A stretch of 64,000 nucleotides of DNA from Pelodera strongyloides (Eukaryota; Nematoda; Chromadorea; Rhabditida; Rhabditidae), in contig JAANDG010000058.1 in the NCBI GenBank assembly GCA_036852015.1, forward strand, positions 186,001 through 250,000, given 5' to 3'. The notes beneath the pieces were generated by a model. It had not been told where the DNA came from. It was given only the letters and a program-made list of their open reading frames with translations, and did no database searches. Both the position numbers and the translations under genes were made by a program. Positions 20,369 through 33,365 of the stretch are shown one piece after another. Each line of letters opens with the position of its first letter. Within the stretch, counting starts at the first letter, position 1.

Positions 20369-23300
20369 ATGACAGACTTGTACCAATGTCTCACTGACAT
20401 TGCGAAGGCCGAAACCACCGGCGACTATGATCAGGCTCTACGGACAGCCAACAAAAGTTTGTCCTCCCACTCACTGTGCTTATTTTTAGGGCCTTTAAAA
20501 TGTAGCACCTTTATAAATGCATGTGAGAAATCGGTTGAACAGTGATAAATAAGGTTGTCCTTGAAGAAGAACTACATATGATGAGCGTTTCGAAGACTAT
20601 GTAAACTCATGAGATGATTTGCATACACTAGCTGATGTCGGTGGTACGGTGGTCTATAACTAAAAACTATAATATTTTAGTGATTCGGCGCTTTCCACAC
20701 GAAGCCATCGGACATCGTTGCAAGTTAACGGCTCTCATTCAGCTGGGACAGTTTGACGATGCTCTGGCCCATATCAAGAAATCTGGGTACTGGGAATATT
20801 TTGATGCACTTCGTTTTTTAACCGTAAAATGACATCGCTGTTGACGTGTTACATGTCTGTAAAACTATCCCGAGATCATTGGAAATTCAGCGCCCAGCAT
20901 TAGATATTTCTTTCATCTATGTGCTGATATGCGTAGTTAGTGACGTCTACCTTATTGTCTTATAAATTGCATGTCGCTATATTATTTAATTAATAAGTGT
21001 TTTAGGGAGGATAGCTTCGAAAAGGCTTACGTTCAATATCGTGTTAGTGACAACTTGGGTGCCCTTGAGACTCTGGAGAAGTTGGACTCAAGCGAGGCAA
21101 GGGTTCTGGAATTGAAGGCTCAGATTCACTACCGGCTGGAGAACTTCCAGGTGAGAGACCGGTGCTATTGTACTGATGATGAGGTACGGGCAACTTGCAG
21201 TCAACTACCAATTTGTTTCCTGTATGTTATGTAATTAGCATGTGATTATCAGCTCAGCTGTATTTGTGACTGGTCACTGGTTACAGTCAATAGCCAGCGG
21301 ATGCTTTTCAGGTTCATATGTTCTACAATACAGGTTAAATTTCACTAACGACATGACAAGAACCTTTTAGGAGGCTTTTGACCTTTTGAAAGATGTGCTC
21401 CGCAACCATTCTGATGACTACGATGAGGAGAGAAAGGCAAATCTCCTCGCTGTACAGGCTCAACTACAGGCTGCGGGAGCTCAACAGGTATTATTGCAGT
21501 TGATCAACACACAATAATGTAATAAAGTGAATTATGTATATAATCTTTATTTGTAGGTTTTGAAAATACCCCAGTGAATTATGTAGGTGATCGTTATTAT
21601 GGCACTTTTGAAACTTGATGCTTGAAACTCTTCAGAAGGTCGACTCGAGCGCGTTGGACAGTTTTGAGCAATACTACAATGCGGCGTGTCAGGAAGCAGA
21701 GGCTGAGCGCTACGATGTAGCACTACAGTATCTGAATAAGGCACATGGTATGTCTTGTTTGAAATGTTGGCTTTGCTTTTTGGGAATGTGCAACCTAAAC
21801 GGTTACTTGTCTTCTTAATACTTGAGCTTTTGCATATGCGATTCATGTCTGTCCCGTTTCTGGGGTTGTGATGTTTTAACATGGTGCATTTATTCAGCTC
21901 TCTGCTCGCAAACCCTTCGAGATGAGGGTCTGTCTGAGGAAGAGATTGAAGATGAACTGAGCATGATCCAGGTTCAGAAGGCCTTTGTCCTTCACAAGAA
22001 GGGTGATGTCGAAGAAGCCAGGAAGCTCTATGATCGAGTGCAGAAGGCTGGGTAAGTGGGGAATTCTTTGGGATATGGGTACTTAGAATTAGTTACTGTT
22101 TAGTATCTGAATTGGGAAACATACATTTAGCGCGTGTTTAAAATGTGTATGTTTCAGTATCCCAGTATTATTACGTAGAAGGGTTAGAGTTGTTGGGTGT
22201 TGGCGAAAGAAGAGGTTCTTGGTCTTTTATTTGACAAATGGTAATTGAAAGTCGTTTTTGGAGTTTGTATTCTTGTGTGATAGTGATTAACTATCTAGAA
22301 GGGTCTCCTCTATTTTTTTTTACTAGTTCTCTGTGCTATGGTTCCATTTTTGCACTTCTCTTAACGATTTATCAATCGTACTGTCTATTTCTCTCCTATC
22401 TCTTATCTCTATGTTCCTCGATTCTTTCAATTTTTTCTTCTTCGTCATTTCTTGTTGTTTTGTCGTTTCGTCTAAGACTCTTCTTCCCCATCCATACAGA
22501 AACCCTTCTCTATGCTGTCTCTCCTTCTCTGCTTCTCCATCTCTCTATCTCACCCACCCCACTCATTGCATCGTTGTTGTAATCTTCTTTGGCGTTTTCC
22601 TGGAGGAAACTCGGAGTAACATTATCTCGAGAAGGAGAGAGAGAGATCGGGGATATAGAGATGATGTTGCAAAAAAAAGAGGAAAATATCTGAGCACGAG
22701 TGAGAAGTGAGCATTGAGCATGAACTCGAGGAGTGTTAGGGGTCGGGAGCTTGGAGGAGTTCTATGTTCTATAAGTGATATGTTTCATGATAGTGGTATA
22801 TTTGAGAAATGTCGTGATTCGTAAGTGGTGAATATGAATAAAAGAGTGCCTATCATTTACCATAGGGGTTGCTCTGATAGTCTGATACCCAAACAAAGTT
22901 CGATCCGTTGATTGTTCGGTTAGTAGACGACAGTCTTAGTGGGACGTGGGACTAAGACCTTAGTTCCTTAAATTCCTTACAATTAGTTGTGTCTGAGCTT
23001 ACTTTTGTAGTCATATTTATAAACGAAGTGGGGTCATTTGCTTACATAGGTAGAAAAAGTTGTAGGTAGAAAAAATTGATATTATTGACTTTCGATCATG
23101 TTTAGTCTGCAGTACTAATTATCTGAGCTGCCAGGTTGCAACCTAGCGCCTATTTGCCTGTTTTGCCATTAATTTACTACCAACTTATCCCCCTATAAAG
23201 GGGGGCGGGCAGAGTATTGAGTATTCTTGAGTTGCATATACCGTAGTTGTTTACCTTCATGCCTTCATCTGTGTAAGCCCACGCACTATACTGTTTCCTT

Positions 23301-26300
23301 TGCAGCCCTTCGGATGCTTCGGTCAAAGTAACGCTGGCGAACAACCAAACTGCGATCGAGAGTCTCAGTAGTGGATTCACTCTGGCCGAAGCGAGAAAAC
23401 GCCTCAAACAGGCGCTCCAGAGCGACCAATCGAAGCTGAGCAGCGGGCAAAAGGCTGCCCTGCTCATCAATCAGGTAAACTTTGGAAATTGTATTAGTAT
23501 TGGGGGATTTTTTTGTTGTGAGTTACCGTAGTTTCTGTAAATCGATGTGAAAGCTGGTTGTGTGAGTTACCATAGTTTTCGTAAATCGATGTGAAACGTT
23601 CCAACGGGGGTGAAGGTAGGGAGAAGGTACACGAGAAACGGAAGCCTTAGATGGGTTGATAGGTAGTTGCATTTTGGTTGTCATCTTGCCGTAGCTTTTG
23701 CTCAGCCATAATTGCCAATCAAGGTCTGAGAGTCTGAGTAGTAATGTCATGATTGTAAGCATTTACTTTCAAACGGGTGTCATATGTATTTTCACATGTC
23801 TGGGTAGCGTGGCACTTGATTGGTGTACCGTACCTTAGTCTCTGGATGACTTCATTTTATTGCTGGTTACTATAGATTTTGCCATCTTGAATGATGTATC
23901 TCGATCCCTTCTACCTATTACTGTCCGATTAGATACTTTTAATTTGTGGTCCACATTTGATAGTTTAGTTTAATGACCGTTGCGACTAATAGCTAAATAG
24001 TAGTCCACTAGCTTCGGTGCCATATTTTAGCTGACAGAGCTTATTTCTTTGACTTTCCGGGAAACGGCAACATGAGTCGTATGTATGCGATGTTTTATAG
24101 TTGTAAATACATTTATTTTATTACTTATTATTGCCTTATGGAACGTTGTTGCTTGGTTGACGAGTTGTTTTTGTTGGTGATTAGCTCTGCTGCTCTTCAC
24201 TGATTTAAGCCTTCTTCTCGAGCTCGATGAGATGCTTGACTCCGTCGTACATCTGCTTGACAGCCTCGAATTCGGTGAGTCCAAGACGGGCCTTGTTCGA
24301 GATATCGTACACACCTCCCTCGGAGTCGGAGTGCTCGCCGTGGATACCTAGATACGAAGGCAATTTGTTTTTGTATTCGGGTCTAATATTTGTCGTCAGA
24401 AAGTATAACCAATACTTGCTGGTGTTTTGTGATTACGATACTGATTCTGCAAATTCTGCTTACCACGGATTTGGAGCTTGAGATCGTCGCAAATCTTCTT
24501 GAATTCGGGCTTTGCGGAGATCTTGGGCAGTCTAATATGTACAGAGGCGCGGACGGTGGTTCCGAGGTTGGATGGGCAGAAGGTAAGCCATCCGAGACGC
24601 TCGTCACGAGAGAAGGGAGCCTGGGCCTGAAGGGAGGCGGTCAGACGGATGTTTACTATGATCAAACTACGATTTTCGATTGCGTTCTTTTTTTATACTT
24701 GGTAGTTGTGAACTGATGTCTACGCCACTGCTGTACTACCGGATTGTGTTTCACTATGATCTATGTTCCAAAAAAGGTACGTGAAATCTAATATAGCGCC
24801 TCACCTGGATGGTCTTCACTCCCTTGATGAGTCTGTCAAGAACGGCTCCAACGTTTCCTCCGTTCTGCATGGAGATGATTCTGAGGTGGTCTTCCTCATT
24901 GCACCACACAAGGAAGGTCTTTCCCTTGTTGTGGTAGATTCCACGTCCCTTGGGCCAGTAACGGCAAGCGTTGGCGGCTTGCAGGAAGCTGGAATTGATA
25001 ATTGATTCGTGAGTAATGTTTTGTTAATAGAGAGTCATCCAATGCCTGTACAGCTATGGTTTGCTAAGTCGTTGTTTATGGAGTACTATTCTCAAAATGT
25101 GAGACGTAATGAACGACGCAGGCGGCTAAGTCATGTCATCCAATGTGTACTACTGTCCATGACAATAATTGTATACAATAGATTCTGTACTCTCGGAAAC
25201 AAAACCTAGCTGAATTTCAGTATATTACGCATTATGGGATAAAACTGACCGGTCTCCCTCCTTGAAGAGGAAGTGATCGGCGATCAACTGGCTCTGCACC
25301 TCCTTAGTCATTCCATCGAGAGGGTAGTAGTTTCCCAGGAGCTCGTCGTCCTTGATGTTCTCGAAGATGCCCTTCACCTTCTTCTCCATCTCGAGGTAGT
25401 TGGCCTCGCTGAGGCAAGGGTTGAAGGGGTATCCCTCGAGCGAGCGTCCGCATCGCACACGGGTGGAGTTGATGTACTTGCCTTAAAATTACCGCTTTTT
25501 GATGCCATGAATCCACTTACAACTTCGAGCGTTATTTTAACGTTTCATTTTTTGAATCCCTAGGACGATCTCCGCAATGACAATCAACTTGAGGTTGGAA
25601 CACTTTTCGGTGAAAATGAGTAAAACCATGTCTAGGAAAGTAACGAACCTTAGGGGTCAAGGTCAGGGAGAAGTAGGAAAACAACGAACCTTCGGGGTCT
25701 AGATCGGGGAGAAGGTGGGTCTTGCCCTCTCCGAGATCGGTGGCAGGCTGCTTCTGGTTGGGGGCGAATCCGTTGTGGTAGTCCTGGATCAGTGGGTCGA
25801 AGAGGGGCTTGAAGAGGGTGTAGGCCTCGGCATCGGGAGCGTAGACTCCGACTCCAGAGTCAAGGTTGGCTACTCCGGACTGGATGACGTCGAGCAGTGT
25901 GGCTCCAAGCTTGGTCTTCTTGTCCTTGCAAGCGTCCAAGACCTGAATTCATGCGCATGCTGAGATATATATTGTTGGCTTAGACCAAGGGTAAAAACCG
26001 CTCTTCACAATAAAGCACGTGAAAATGCATAATAATGAATAGGGAAAATTCCGAATTCCGATAATACTGGAACACGAAAACTCACTTCTCTGGTCAAGTA
26101 CTTCTTGAGGAGCGAGTGGCAGTCCTTGGCTTCCTGGAGCTTCTTGAAGCCCTCCTCGAGCTTCTGGATGGTGGCGGGGTCGACGGACATGGTTGCAGCG
26201 GACAGTGGCTGTGAGTAGTCGGTGACCGCGAGATGCCTATCCCGCCCATGGCCAGCCTATATACCCCCTGTGTGAGAGCTCTGCTCCTCTTTCTTTCTTT

Positions 26301-29300
26301 TTTTCCCTTTCCTCACGGCCTGACAATTGATCTGCCGACCCCCTCCGGCACCGGACACTGTTCTCTGTTTCCGAATGGGAAACGGGTAAAGAGAGTGAAC
26401 TGTAAGAAGAGCAATCAATGAAACAGAAGTACATGTCACGTCATAATTTGGGTTGAGTGGGTTGAAGTAGTTGAACTGCATCACAGGGTTAAATCTCCTA
26501 CTTTCGTGGAGACTGGGTTTTGTATTCCCGCACTCGTACCTCAGGACCAAGTCACCAAAATATTGGTGTCGTGACTCGAATATGTATAGGCTGAACTGTA
26601 TTATTTGTTGACTTTTTATCTATCGGGGTTTGATACTCAGGTTTGCTACTCACAAATATCTTGTAAAAGATAGGATCGATGTAGAGATTTGGGTCTTTAT
26701 TTGAAATACATGGTGAAATACATGTAAAATACAACATTAGCATGTGTTTAGGCAATCGTACAACTCCTGAGCAACCAGCGCGAGCCGTGCCGTCGTACTC
26801 TTGAGGAACTCGCGCAGAAGTTTGGCTCGAGCCGCGAAGCTCGTCTTGTCGAAGCGGCACTCTTGATCAAGACGGATCCCGACGCTGCTCTTAAGGTTGT
26901 TATTTCAATTAGTTAATTTGTTTGGTGTGGATGTTGCCTATACTTAGATACTGTATGTTGTGCACTGAATTGAAGTCGCACGTAATTTTCACGTAATATT
27001 GATATTCTTTGTTTCAGGTGCTTGAGGGTTCAAGCATTGAGGAGCGCCTTGCCCATGCTCAGATTCAGATTAGAAGCGGTAGACTGGAGGCTGCTGTGGT
27101 CACCCTTCAGGTACGGTACACAAGTATTTTTAGTAGTTTAGTAGTTTAAATTTTCGACATGTCGTTGTTATTAGGTCCTGATGTCACGGTTACCGTTTCC
27201 TACATTCTTTTGTGGTTTCAGAGCCTTCCGGGCAGCGTGAAGAACCGTAGTGGAGTTGTGGCACTTCTCGCCTGTGTGCTGCTCAACGCTGGCAAAATTG
27301 ACGAGGCTAGCAAGATTGTGCAGGTATTCATTCTAGACGCATATTTGCAGATGGCATCATTTTCTATGAGAGGTATACCGGCAGTCCCTTAGTCATTACC
27401 TTTTTACCGACCATAGGCATGGATCCTGGTCCTTTATCCCTTCCCCTTATATGTCGTTTCATTTCTCTTTCTGTAATATTTTTTGTCAGGGATCATCGAT
27501 CGCTGACTTGGACCTGCGCCGTGTTCTTCTCGACAAGGTCGCCCAAGCGTATACTGAACAGAACAAGCACAAACAAGCGGTGACAGTTCTGGAGATTCTG
27601 GCCAAGTAAGTAAATTTTGTATAATTTAGCAACTCATCCGTGTAGGTTAGGTAGACACGGAAGTAAACATTGTATCCAAACAAGTATATTTGTTTCCTTC
27701 AGGATGATTTGGATTTACCCAGTTATAGTTGTTTTTCACTTGTTTATGTTTTCCGAGCAAAAACTGTCTCGGCGTTCCTATGTGGTGGAATGGCGAGTTG
27801 TTGAAGATGAATGGGTATCTGCGTACTTTGTGTGCAGTCGCCCCATTCTACATGCATATTTTCTTTCTTTCATATGTTGATTAGCGTCAGCTGTTGTTTG
27901 TGCTTTTGGGTTCTCTCTCTCTCTCTTTCACTCTCTCTTGTGTCTGTCTTTCTACCCGGTCATCCCCAGCTCCTCATCATCCCTAGCCGTAGATGTGTTC
28001 CAGATGCTTGCTTTTTCTTCCTTCCATCCTTTCTCTCCTCCTCCTCTCTCCCTCTCTCTCTCCCTCCCTCTCTCTCTCGCTCTCTCTTCTTCCGATTATC
28101 GTATTTCCTCCCTGTGTTATCCTCTTCACTTTTCATCCATTCCTGACGTTGAGCGAGCATTTCTTTTTTCGTTTATCCTTTTTTCCTGACCCTTTCCTTC
28201 TGTTTAATGCACATCTCATGCAATTGGCTCTTCTTTTTTCTTCACGGAATTTTCTCCTGCGAACTTGAGCTGGGTGATGGACATAAAACCTCGGACTTTG
28301 AGATGGGGGTTCGTTAGGTGACAGGGTTGCACCGTTGCACGCCTCTAATATGTAGACGTGGGGATTTAGTGTTGCTCACATTTTCCGTTATGATAAGGTA
28401 TTGTGGTGTACACTGAGAACCTGACTTTATAAGCAATATACCTCTTCAATTAGCGAATTAGCTTACTTGTTAAAGGGGCGGGACCGCGGGACGGGTCCCT
28501 CAAAGTGTCCGAAGTACCCTTAATCCAAATTAAGGGCAAATCATAAATAATAGGTTTACTGTGAGGGGCATGGACCTGACCCTTTAAGTGATTTGCCTTT
28601 GCTCATTGTTAGAAATAGTATCAACACATCTTAGATTCCAACCAGCTGCAAATTGGCAGATTAGAAAGTAATTGTTCCGAACTGTGATTAACGGCTGATT
28701 CATCTGACTTCTATGTATTTGATTTCCATAAGAGTGATGTGTGGTTAATATTAGTAATAATTTTAGGGCCAATGTTTCCTTGCCTACAATTGTAACTGCT
28801 TTTCAAGAAACTTAGATCATTGTAATAGTTGTATACTTTCTTTATTACCTATAACCCATCCCCATGGATGTTCGATTCTTCTCTTCGAGCACACGTTTTT
28901 CTGTATTCCTTTTTGTTTTCTTGCCTGCAAGTGTCGTGTTTCGGATAACTTTTTTTTCGCAGTTCCTCCATCCTTTTTCTCATGTGCGAAAGAGCGATAT
29001 GAGTTTAGTTTAAAGTGACAGTTGTCTTGCAATTTGCTTGAAACCCCGCCCCTCATAAACTAACAAACAAAGAGAAATTACCTATGTATGAGAAAGTTGT
29101 GAAAAGAAAGGTGAGCATAAACCAGTAATATTGAAAAGCGTATTATATATGTACGAGTAATGTGTAGTATCAGGAACCTAACTGTTATCTTGTTTTGCTA
29201 TTGTTGTTTCCACCTACGGTGGAAATTTCCGCTCATGAAATACAATGTTCTAGCGCGTCAATATTAATTAATTAAATGAAATCACAAGGTGTTCATCACA

Positions 29301-31484
29301 AAACAATGTTCCGAAAGGCAAAGGCTGATATGATACGATATGATATGGTGATGTTATGTACATATTGCATAGTTGCGTATATTTCTTCCCCGTTGCAGGC
29401 TCGTACCCGACGATGATTCGGTGAAGGTGAACTTGATCAAGGCGTACGGCGTCGTCGACCCGAGCAAGGCAGAACAGCTTACTGCATCGGTATGGTTCAA
29501 TCCCTAAGAAAATTAATAACGAGCTGACGGTTGTTTAACCCAACCTATTTATGTGCAGGAAAACATTGACATAAGTCTGAACCCAATGGTCTCGCACCAG
29601 TGAGGTTATCATGAGAATGATGTCTGAAGGTGCTCAGTCGCTATCTCTGACCTGAGGCCATATTCACATTCACCACTCCAATCCCCTCAGGGAAATAGTC
29701 CCTGGGGACAGAAAATAGCATCTAATGTGAGAGACGCGGGGCAAAGACGGGGAATTCCCCATGGGGAACTGAGTGGTGAATATGGCCTCTGGAAGCAAAC
29801 TGACTGAAACCAAAAACCTGGACCTTTCTAGGCACGGCACCCACGTAGCGTAGATGGGTCGAACCCTACCTTTACCTTTTTTTGCCACGTACACGTGAAC
29901 CCTTCAGGTATTCCCAGAAATTGAATTGGATGGAGGTAACATTGAGGAGTTGGAGGAAAGCGACTGGATCCTGTACGGAGAGAAGTACAAACTGAAGAAG
30001 GAACAGAAGGAAGTACAGGATACGGTGGGTTGAGCGGATTTTCGTTTTCAGGTGTCACTTAAGCCTAAGCTATGGGTACGTTACGTGAAATCTTCGCCCT
30101 TAGCCCCTTGCCTAAGCCTAAGTTGAATGGTGAATATGATGTATGTGGTTGTCGTTCAACTCTCTTTTACACCAAACTACCGTGCATGTTAAAGGGAACA
30201 ACAGCAAAGGATAGTACCGCATTTCATACGCTTTTGAAACATGTACATCTGTATGGCCTAACAAACTATGACCGGTGGGGGGATGTTAGTTTAAGCTTGG
30301 GATGATTAATTGATTATGTTGTTAATTGTCATATCCTTACAGGAAATTGTGACCGGAAAGCTGCGCGCGCATAAGCGCAAGAGAAAGACGATTCTGCCGA
30401 AGAACTATGACCCGAATGTGAAGCCGGATCCGGAGAGGTTGGTGCCATTGTGGAATTGTACTAATTATAAGCATTGCCAGTACTATAATTTGGTATTAAA
30501 GTGTTGTGTTGTTAATACTTGCCAACGGACGCTCTGGATAAGTTTCGAAGTTGCCTATAGTTTATTTGTGAAGCCCGATAGGTCTTTTTGGTAACTTTTT
30601 ACTCGCTTGTGGGAATTTCCATGGGACTAGGAACGCAGAACGTGTGTGGGTGTGGAAATGTTCTTCTAGTTCACGTTGTTACTGTGGTTGAGAAACAATT
30701 CATTGACGCTAACTAATTGGGCTTTCAGATGGTTGCCGAAGCAGGAGCGTTCCACTTGGAGAGCGAAGAAGGGCAGAAAGCACAAGGACCGTGAGATCGG
30801 AAGAGGAACCCAGGGATCTATGGCCACCAATGTGTACGTTGAAGGGAATTATACATAGTACTGGTCTCTTTTTATAACAAAATACTCCTCACACCCTTCG
30901 AGAAAGTGCATCAACTGCGAGCAGCGATGTGAAAATACGGATAAAGCTGCAGGCGTTGACAGGTTTTCCGCGAGTCATTGTTTCAAATTGCATGTTTACA
31001 TTTACAATTATCCTGTTTTGTTTTTAAAGCGAAATACCGGCCGGTTTTTGAAACGCTTCGTGGGCAGCTGGATTCTCATTCTCACGTATTTATGCAAGTT
31101 GCTCGAATTTAGCTCGATTTTTTTATTCTGATTTATGTTCATTTGCATGTGCTGCATAAGAATGTTAGTATACTCGATATGTGTCAAAAACCGGCCTGTT
31201 TCGCTTTTCGCTTTAAAATACTGTCGCGCCAGACCTTCGCGTAGTACAGCTAGTTTCAACTTTCAAGCGTAGAATTTTGGCTCTGTCTTCTTCAAGCGTA
31301 GGATGTTGGTGAAAAGAGCCGCCAGCCATACAACTATAGTTATGATGTGTGTTTCAGTGAGTTCAAGATGGACAGTCCTCGTAGTCCGCAGACTTCGATC
31401 CCTGTTGAGGGACCGAGACTTCAGAAGCCGGCCGGTGCCAAGGCAGCCAAGAAGAAGAAGAAGGCCGGCGGCAAGGGATGGTAG
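20369..31484 (+). CDS. SRP72: Signal recognition particle subunit SRP72
   Basis: SRP72 with SRP68 binds the SRP RNA in cytosolic signal recognition particle, which targets nascent secretory proteins to the ER. Sixteen exons join in frame (626 aa): 20369-20456, 20681-20786, 21006-21150, 21371-21487, 21636-21747, 21898-22051, 23306-23474, 26752-26895, 27018-27110, 27222-27323, 27490-27605, 29399-29489, 29908-30024, 30343-30437, 30729-30833, 31358-31484. TPR-type helices fill the first 450 residues, with family blocks [10 protein letters not shown] and [17 protein letters not shown]. The C-terminus carries the SRP72 RNA-binding signature [19 protein letters not shown] and GRGTQGS, then a lysine-rich tail ending [22 protein letters not shown] lies directly before the ATG, an acceptor for an untranslated exon or a spliced leader. 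The 3.3-kb seventh intron contains arginine kinase on the other strand. AATAAA is at 31752. Confidence 0.95.
22052..23305 (+). other. SRP72 intron 6 content
   Basis: A 1.25-kb intron with pyrimidine-rich stretches (22430-22560) and a short GA-rich patch near 22630. No gene or mobile element is recognised in it. Confidence 0.5.
23519..23600. repeat. Two-copy tandem repeat in SRP72 intron 7
   Basis: Two copies of GTGAGTTACC(G/A)TAG followed by TGTAAATCGATGTGAAA or TCGTAAATCGATGTGAAA lie about 44 bases apart. The biological meaning is unknown. Confidence 0.6.
24112..24117 (-). terminator. Poly(A) signal for arginine kinase
   Basis: The minus-strand AATAAA lies 88 bases after the arginine kinase stop codon. 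Confidence 0.55.
24205..26190 (-). CDS. AK: Arginine kinase
   Basis: Arginine kinase reversibly transfers phosphate from ATP to arginine, buffering ATP in muscle and nerve; it is the invertebrate phosphagen kinase. Six exons on the minus strand (26190-26086, 25942-25690, 25481-25250, 24988-24805, 24626-24464, 24347-24205) give 359 aa, the family's usual length. The N-terminal phosphagen-kinase domain includes [13 protein letters not shown], the substrate-specificity region. The catalytic domain has [19 protein letters not shown], the [12 protein letters not shown] nucleotide and catalytic block, the signature Cys in [15 protein letters not shown], and [15 protein letters not shown]. All key residues look intact. 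Codons strongly prefer C or G in third position (AAGACCAAGCTT), unlike SRP72 around it, consistent with high expression. The whole gene sits antisense in SRP72 intron 7 and has its own TATA box. Confidence 0.96.
25642..25718. repeat. Imperfect tandem duplication across the exon 2 donor of arginine kinase
   Basis: AACGAACCTTAGGGGTC at 25642 and AACGAACCTTCGGGGTC at 25683 begin two 36-bp copies with about 6 differences. One copy spans the real exon 2 end and its donor; the other lies just inside the intron and contains a second possible donor. Confidence 0.65.
26258..26263 (-). promoter_or_regulatory. TATA box of arginine kinase
   Basis: Reading the minus strand, GGGGGTATATAGGCTGG lies about 70 bases before the ATG, with GC-rich sequence around it. 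The distance leaves a short 5' untranslated region of roughly 40 bases and fits a strong tissue-specific promoter. Confidence 0.6.
27606..29398 (+). other. SRP72 intron 11 content with a (CT)n-rich tract
   Basis: A 1.8-kb intron. 27910-28100 is a long pyrimidine tract made of CTCTCT and TCCCTC runs. The rest is AT-rich with no recognised exon or element. Confidence 0.6.
29654..29789. mobile_element. Short MITE in SRP72 intron 12
   Basis: The termini GAGGCCATATTCAC and its complement GTGAATATGGCCTC are inverted, and the subterminal CACCACTC / GAGTGG also pair. The interior carries CCCTCAGGGAAATAGTCCCTGGGGA, also found in the gene A intron at 1527-1580, so this is a multi-copy family within this window. 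Confidence 0.7.
31022..31217. mobile_element. MITE inside the last SRP72 intron (CCGGCCGG family)
   Basis: The left end is TTTTAAAGCGAAATACCGGC and the right end is its inverted equivalent (CCGGCCTGTTTCGC...GCTTTAAAA). Interior sequence TTCATTTGCATGTGCTGCAT is shared with 4268-4345. Related ends without the whole element occur near 17265-17295, 32985 and 43735. Confidence 0.7.
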
Positions 31485-32890
31485 ATTATAGATAATTGCT
31501 TTCCAAGTGTCAATTTCTTTGTTTGACTAATGTCTTATCATTAATCATTAGGAGCCTTTTTTGGGTTTGCGTAACCACCTGTAATAACTATGTATATGTA
31601 CCTGGCAATGTGGCAATTATCTATGGGATGTTTATCCAAGTTTGTGAATCTGTTGACCTAGCCTATTAATTAATATTTTACTTTCCATTTACTGTTTTAT
31701 AGTAATAAGAATAAGAGTTGCTTTCTTATCTGGTATGTTATGGACTTATGGAATAAATTTTTTATACAAATGTTGAGGTTTTTGTTTAAATAGTCCTAGT
31801 ACATGGAGATTTGGAGGGGAAGGCGAACCGTGCTAGATTTTTTGAAAATATTGGTGTAACAAGTTTCATTGCGAGCGTAGGCTGTTTTTCTAGGAGTAAA
31901 CTAATTGTAAGAGCGTAGGTATTTGAGTTGCCAGAACCTTCCGTCAAAAGTTCTCTCGCCTATTGTCAAAATGCTCACTGTATTCCTTGTTTCCTTGGTT
32001 AACTGTAACTTATGCCTTTTGTAATTAAAATTCATACCAAAAAGCGAAAGTAACTTTGTCGGGGAAGTATCGACCGTAGTAAGAACCTATTTGAGCATAC
32101 GCGTTATGTAATTATGTGTCATCCTCAGCATATCAAAGTCTTCTGTAATTGTGTCATCTTATCATCTTTATTTCCCACAATACTGTATTCATTTACAAAT
32201 AATAATATGGCAACATTTGCCATAATCTGGCAGAACGGCAAATTGTGTGGATTATTGTGTGTGGTTGCAATTCTCTGGCTGGCTAATGCGTGTAAATGGA
32301 ATCGGCCGAATGGTCATGATCTGGCAAAGGGGAGCTGGCAACTCAAATCAGCCGACTGAGCCATCAATAGGCGGGTGTATGTAATACCGATGTTGGGAAG
32401 ATAACGAGAGGGAGGAATCTCCCTTGTTTAGACATTCTCTCCTAATTGTAAGTAGGAGGCCAAAGGTTTGAGGATCCGGGAAGAGGGACCTTGAAGGTAT
32501 TCTGAGTTACTGTAGTGAGGGCGCATCGGCATGAGTACCTACTAGGTAAATAGTCTTGGTTCTTTTTTTTTATGAATACCACTTTATTCAGACATACAAT
32601 CATCACACATAGACTTGAGCATGTAGAATCCAGGGTTCGTTGAATACAGCGGGCGATTGAATACATTGTTAGCTCTATTTCGGTTATAGATTTTCCAGAA
32701 CAACGACTATTTCCAGACTATTTACCAGTAACATGAGCCCAAATAGAAAGATTTGTAAGGTACGTTTTAATTTCTGCATATAGGACCTTTTCATCCAAGG
32801 ACCTTTTCGAATCTCGCGTATTCCAGACGAGATATGTATATGATATAATATGATCCAACTTTTATGTGCCAATAAACCGTAATAAAATAG

Positions 32891-32939
32891 TATGCTAATT
32901 TTGTACGATTGCCGTGGACGATCGTACACAATTAGCATA
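32891..32939. repeat. 49-bp inverted repeat
   Basis: TATGCTAATT...TGTACGAT pairs with ATCGTACA...AATTAGCATA around a short centre. The adjacent sequence belongs to the same family as the element at 16735-16866. Confidence 0.65.
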
Positions 32940-33242
32940 GGATACATAGGATTTGCTTATCATATGCAAATTTTCCAAAGGAGCTATCATTTCGCTTTAA
33001 AATGGACCGTGATCACTAAGTCACCTAAGCAAGCCTGATATGACCTAATAAGCCCATAGCCACATATGCAACTAAACCTTATGATTGATCTTGCTATCTA
33101 TAGTTTTTCGTCTTGCTATCTATATGTTACTTTCGATGCATGTGTTCTCGCTTCGACTAAAACACGTAGTAAGTATAAGGAGTAGCCTAGCCTTCTCCGT
33201 GTTCATTATGAGTTTGTGACATGCTGTGTGGCAATGTGAAGC

Positions 33243-33365
33243 TGAGCTTCTCTCTCTCACTCTCTCTGTCTATATATTTTCTCCTAATATGTGCCTCTCT
33301 CGTTCTCTCTCTCTCCCTCTCTCTCTCTCGTTCTCTCTCTCCCTCTCTCTCTCTCTCCTTCTCTC
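33243..33365. repeat. (CT)n-rich microsatellite tract
   Basis: Interrupted TCTCTCTC runs separated by CCCTCT and GTTCTC. Similar tracts recur at 27910-28100, 36941-37060, 43368-43412, 46741-46890, 49858-49960 and, as GA on this strand, 50812-50920 and 57020-57105. Confidence 0.85.

Noticed and set aside
29560..29603. Possible extra SRP72 exon after GTGCAG, ending in a stop ([14 protein letters not shown])
   Set aside because: The main form joins 29489 to 29908 and matches the family; this segment would end the protein before the RNA-binding region. It could be a rare alternative end but there is no further support.
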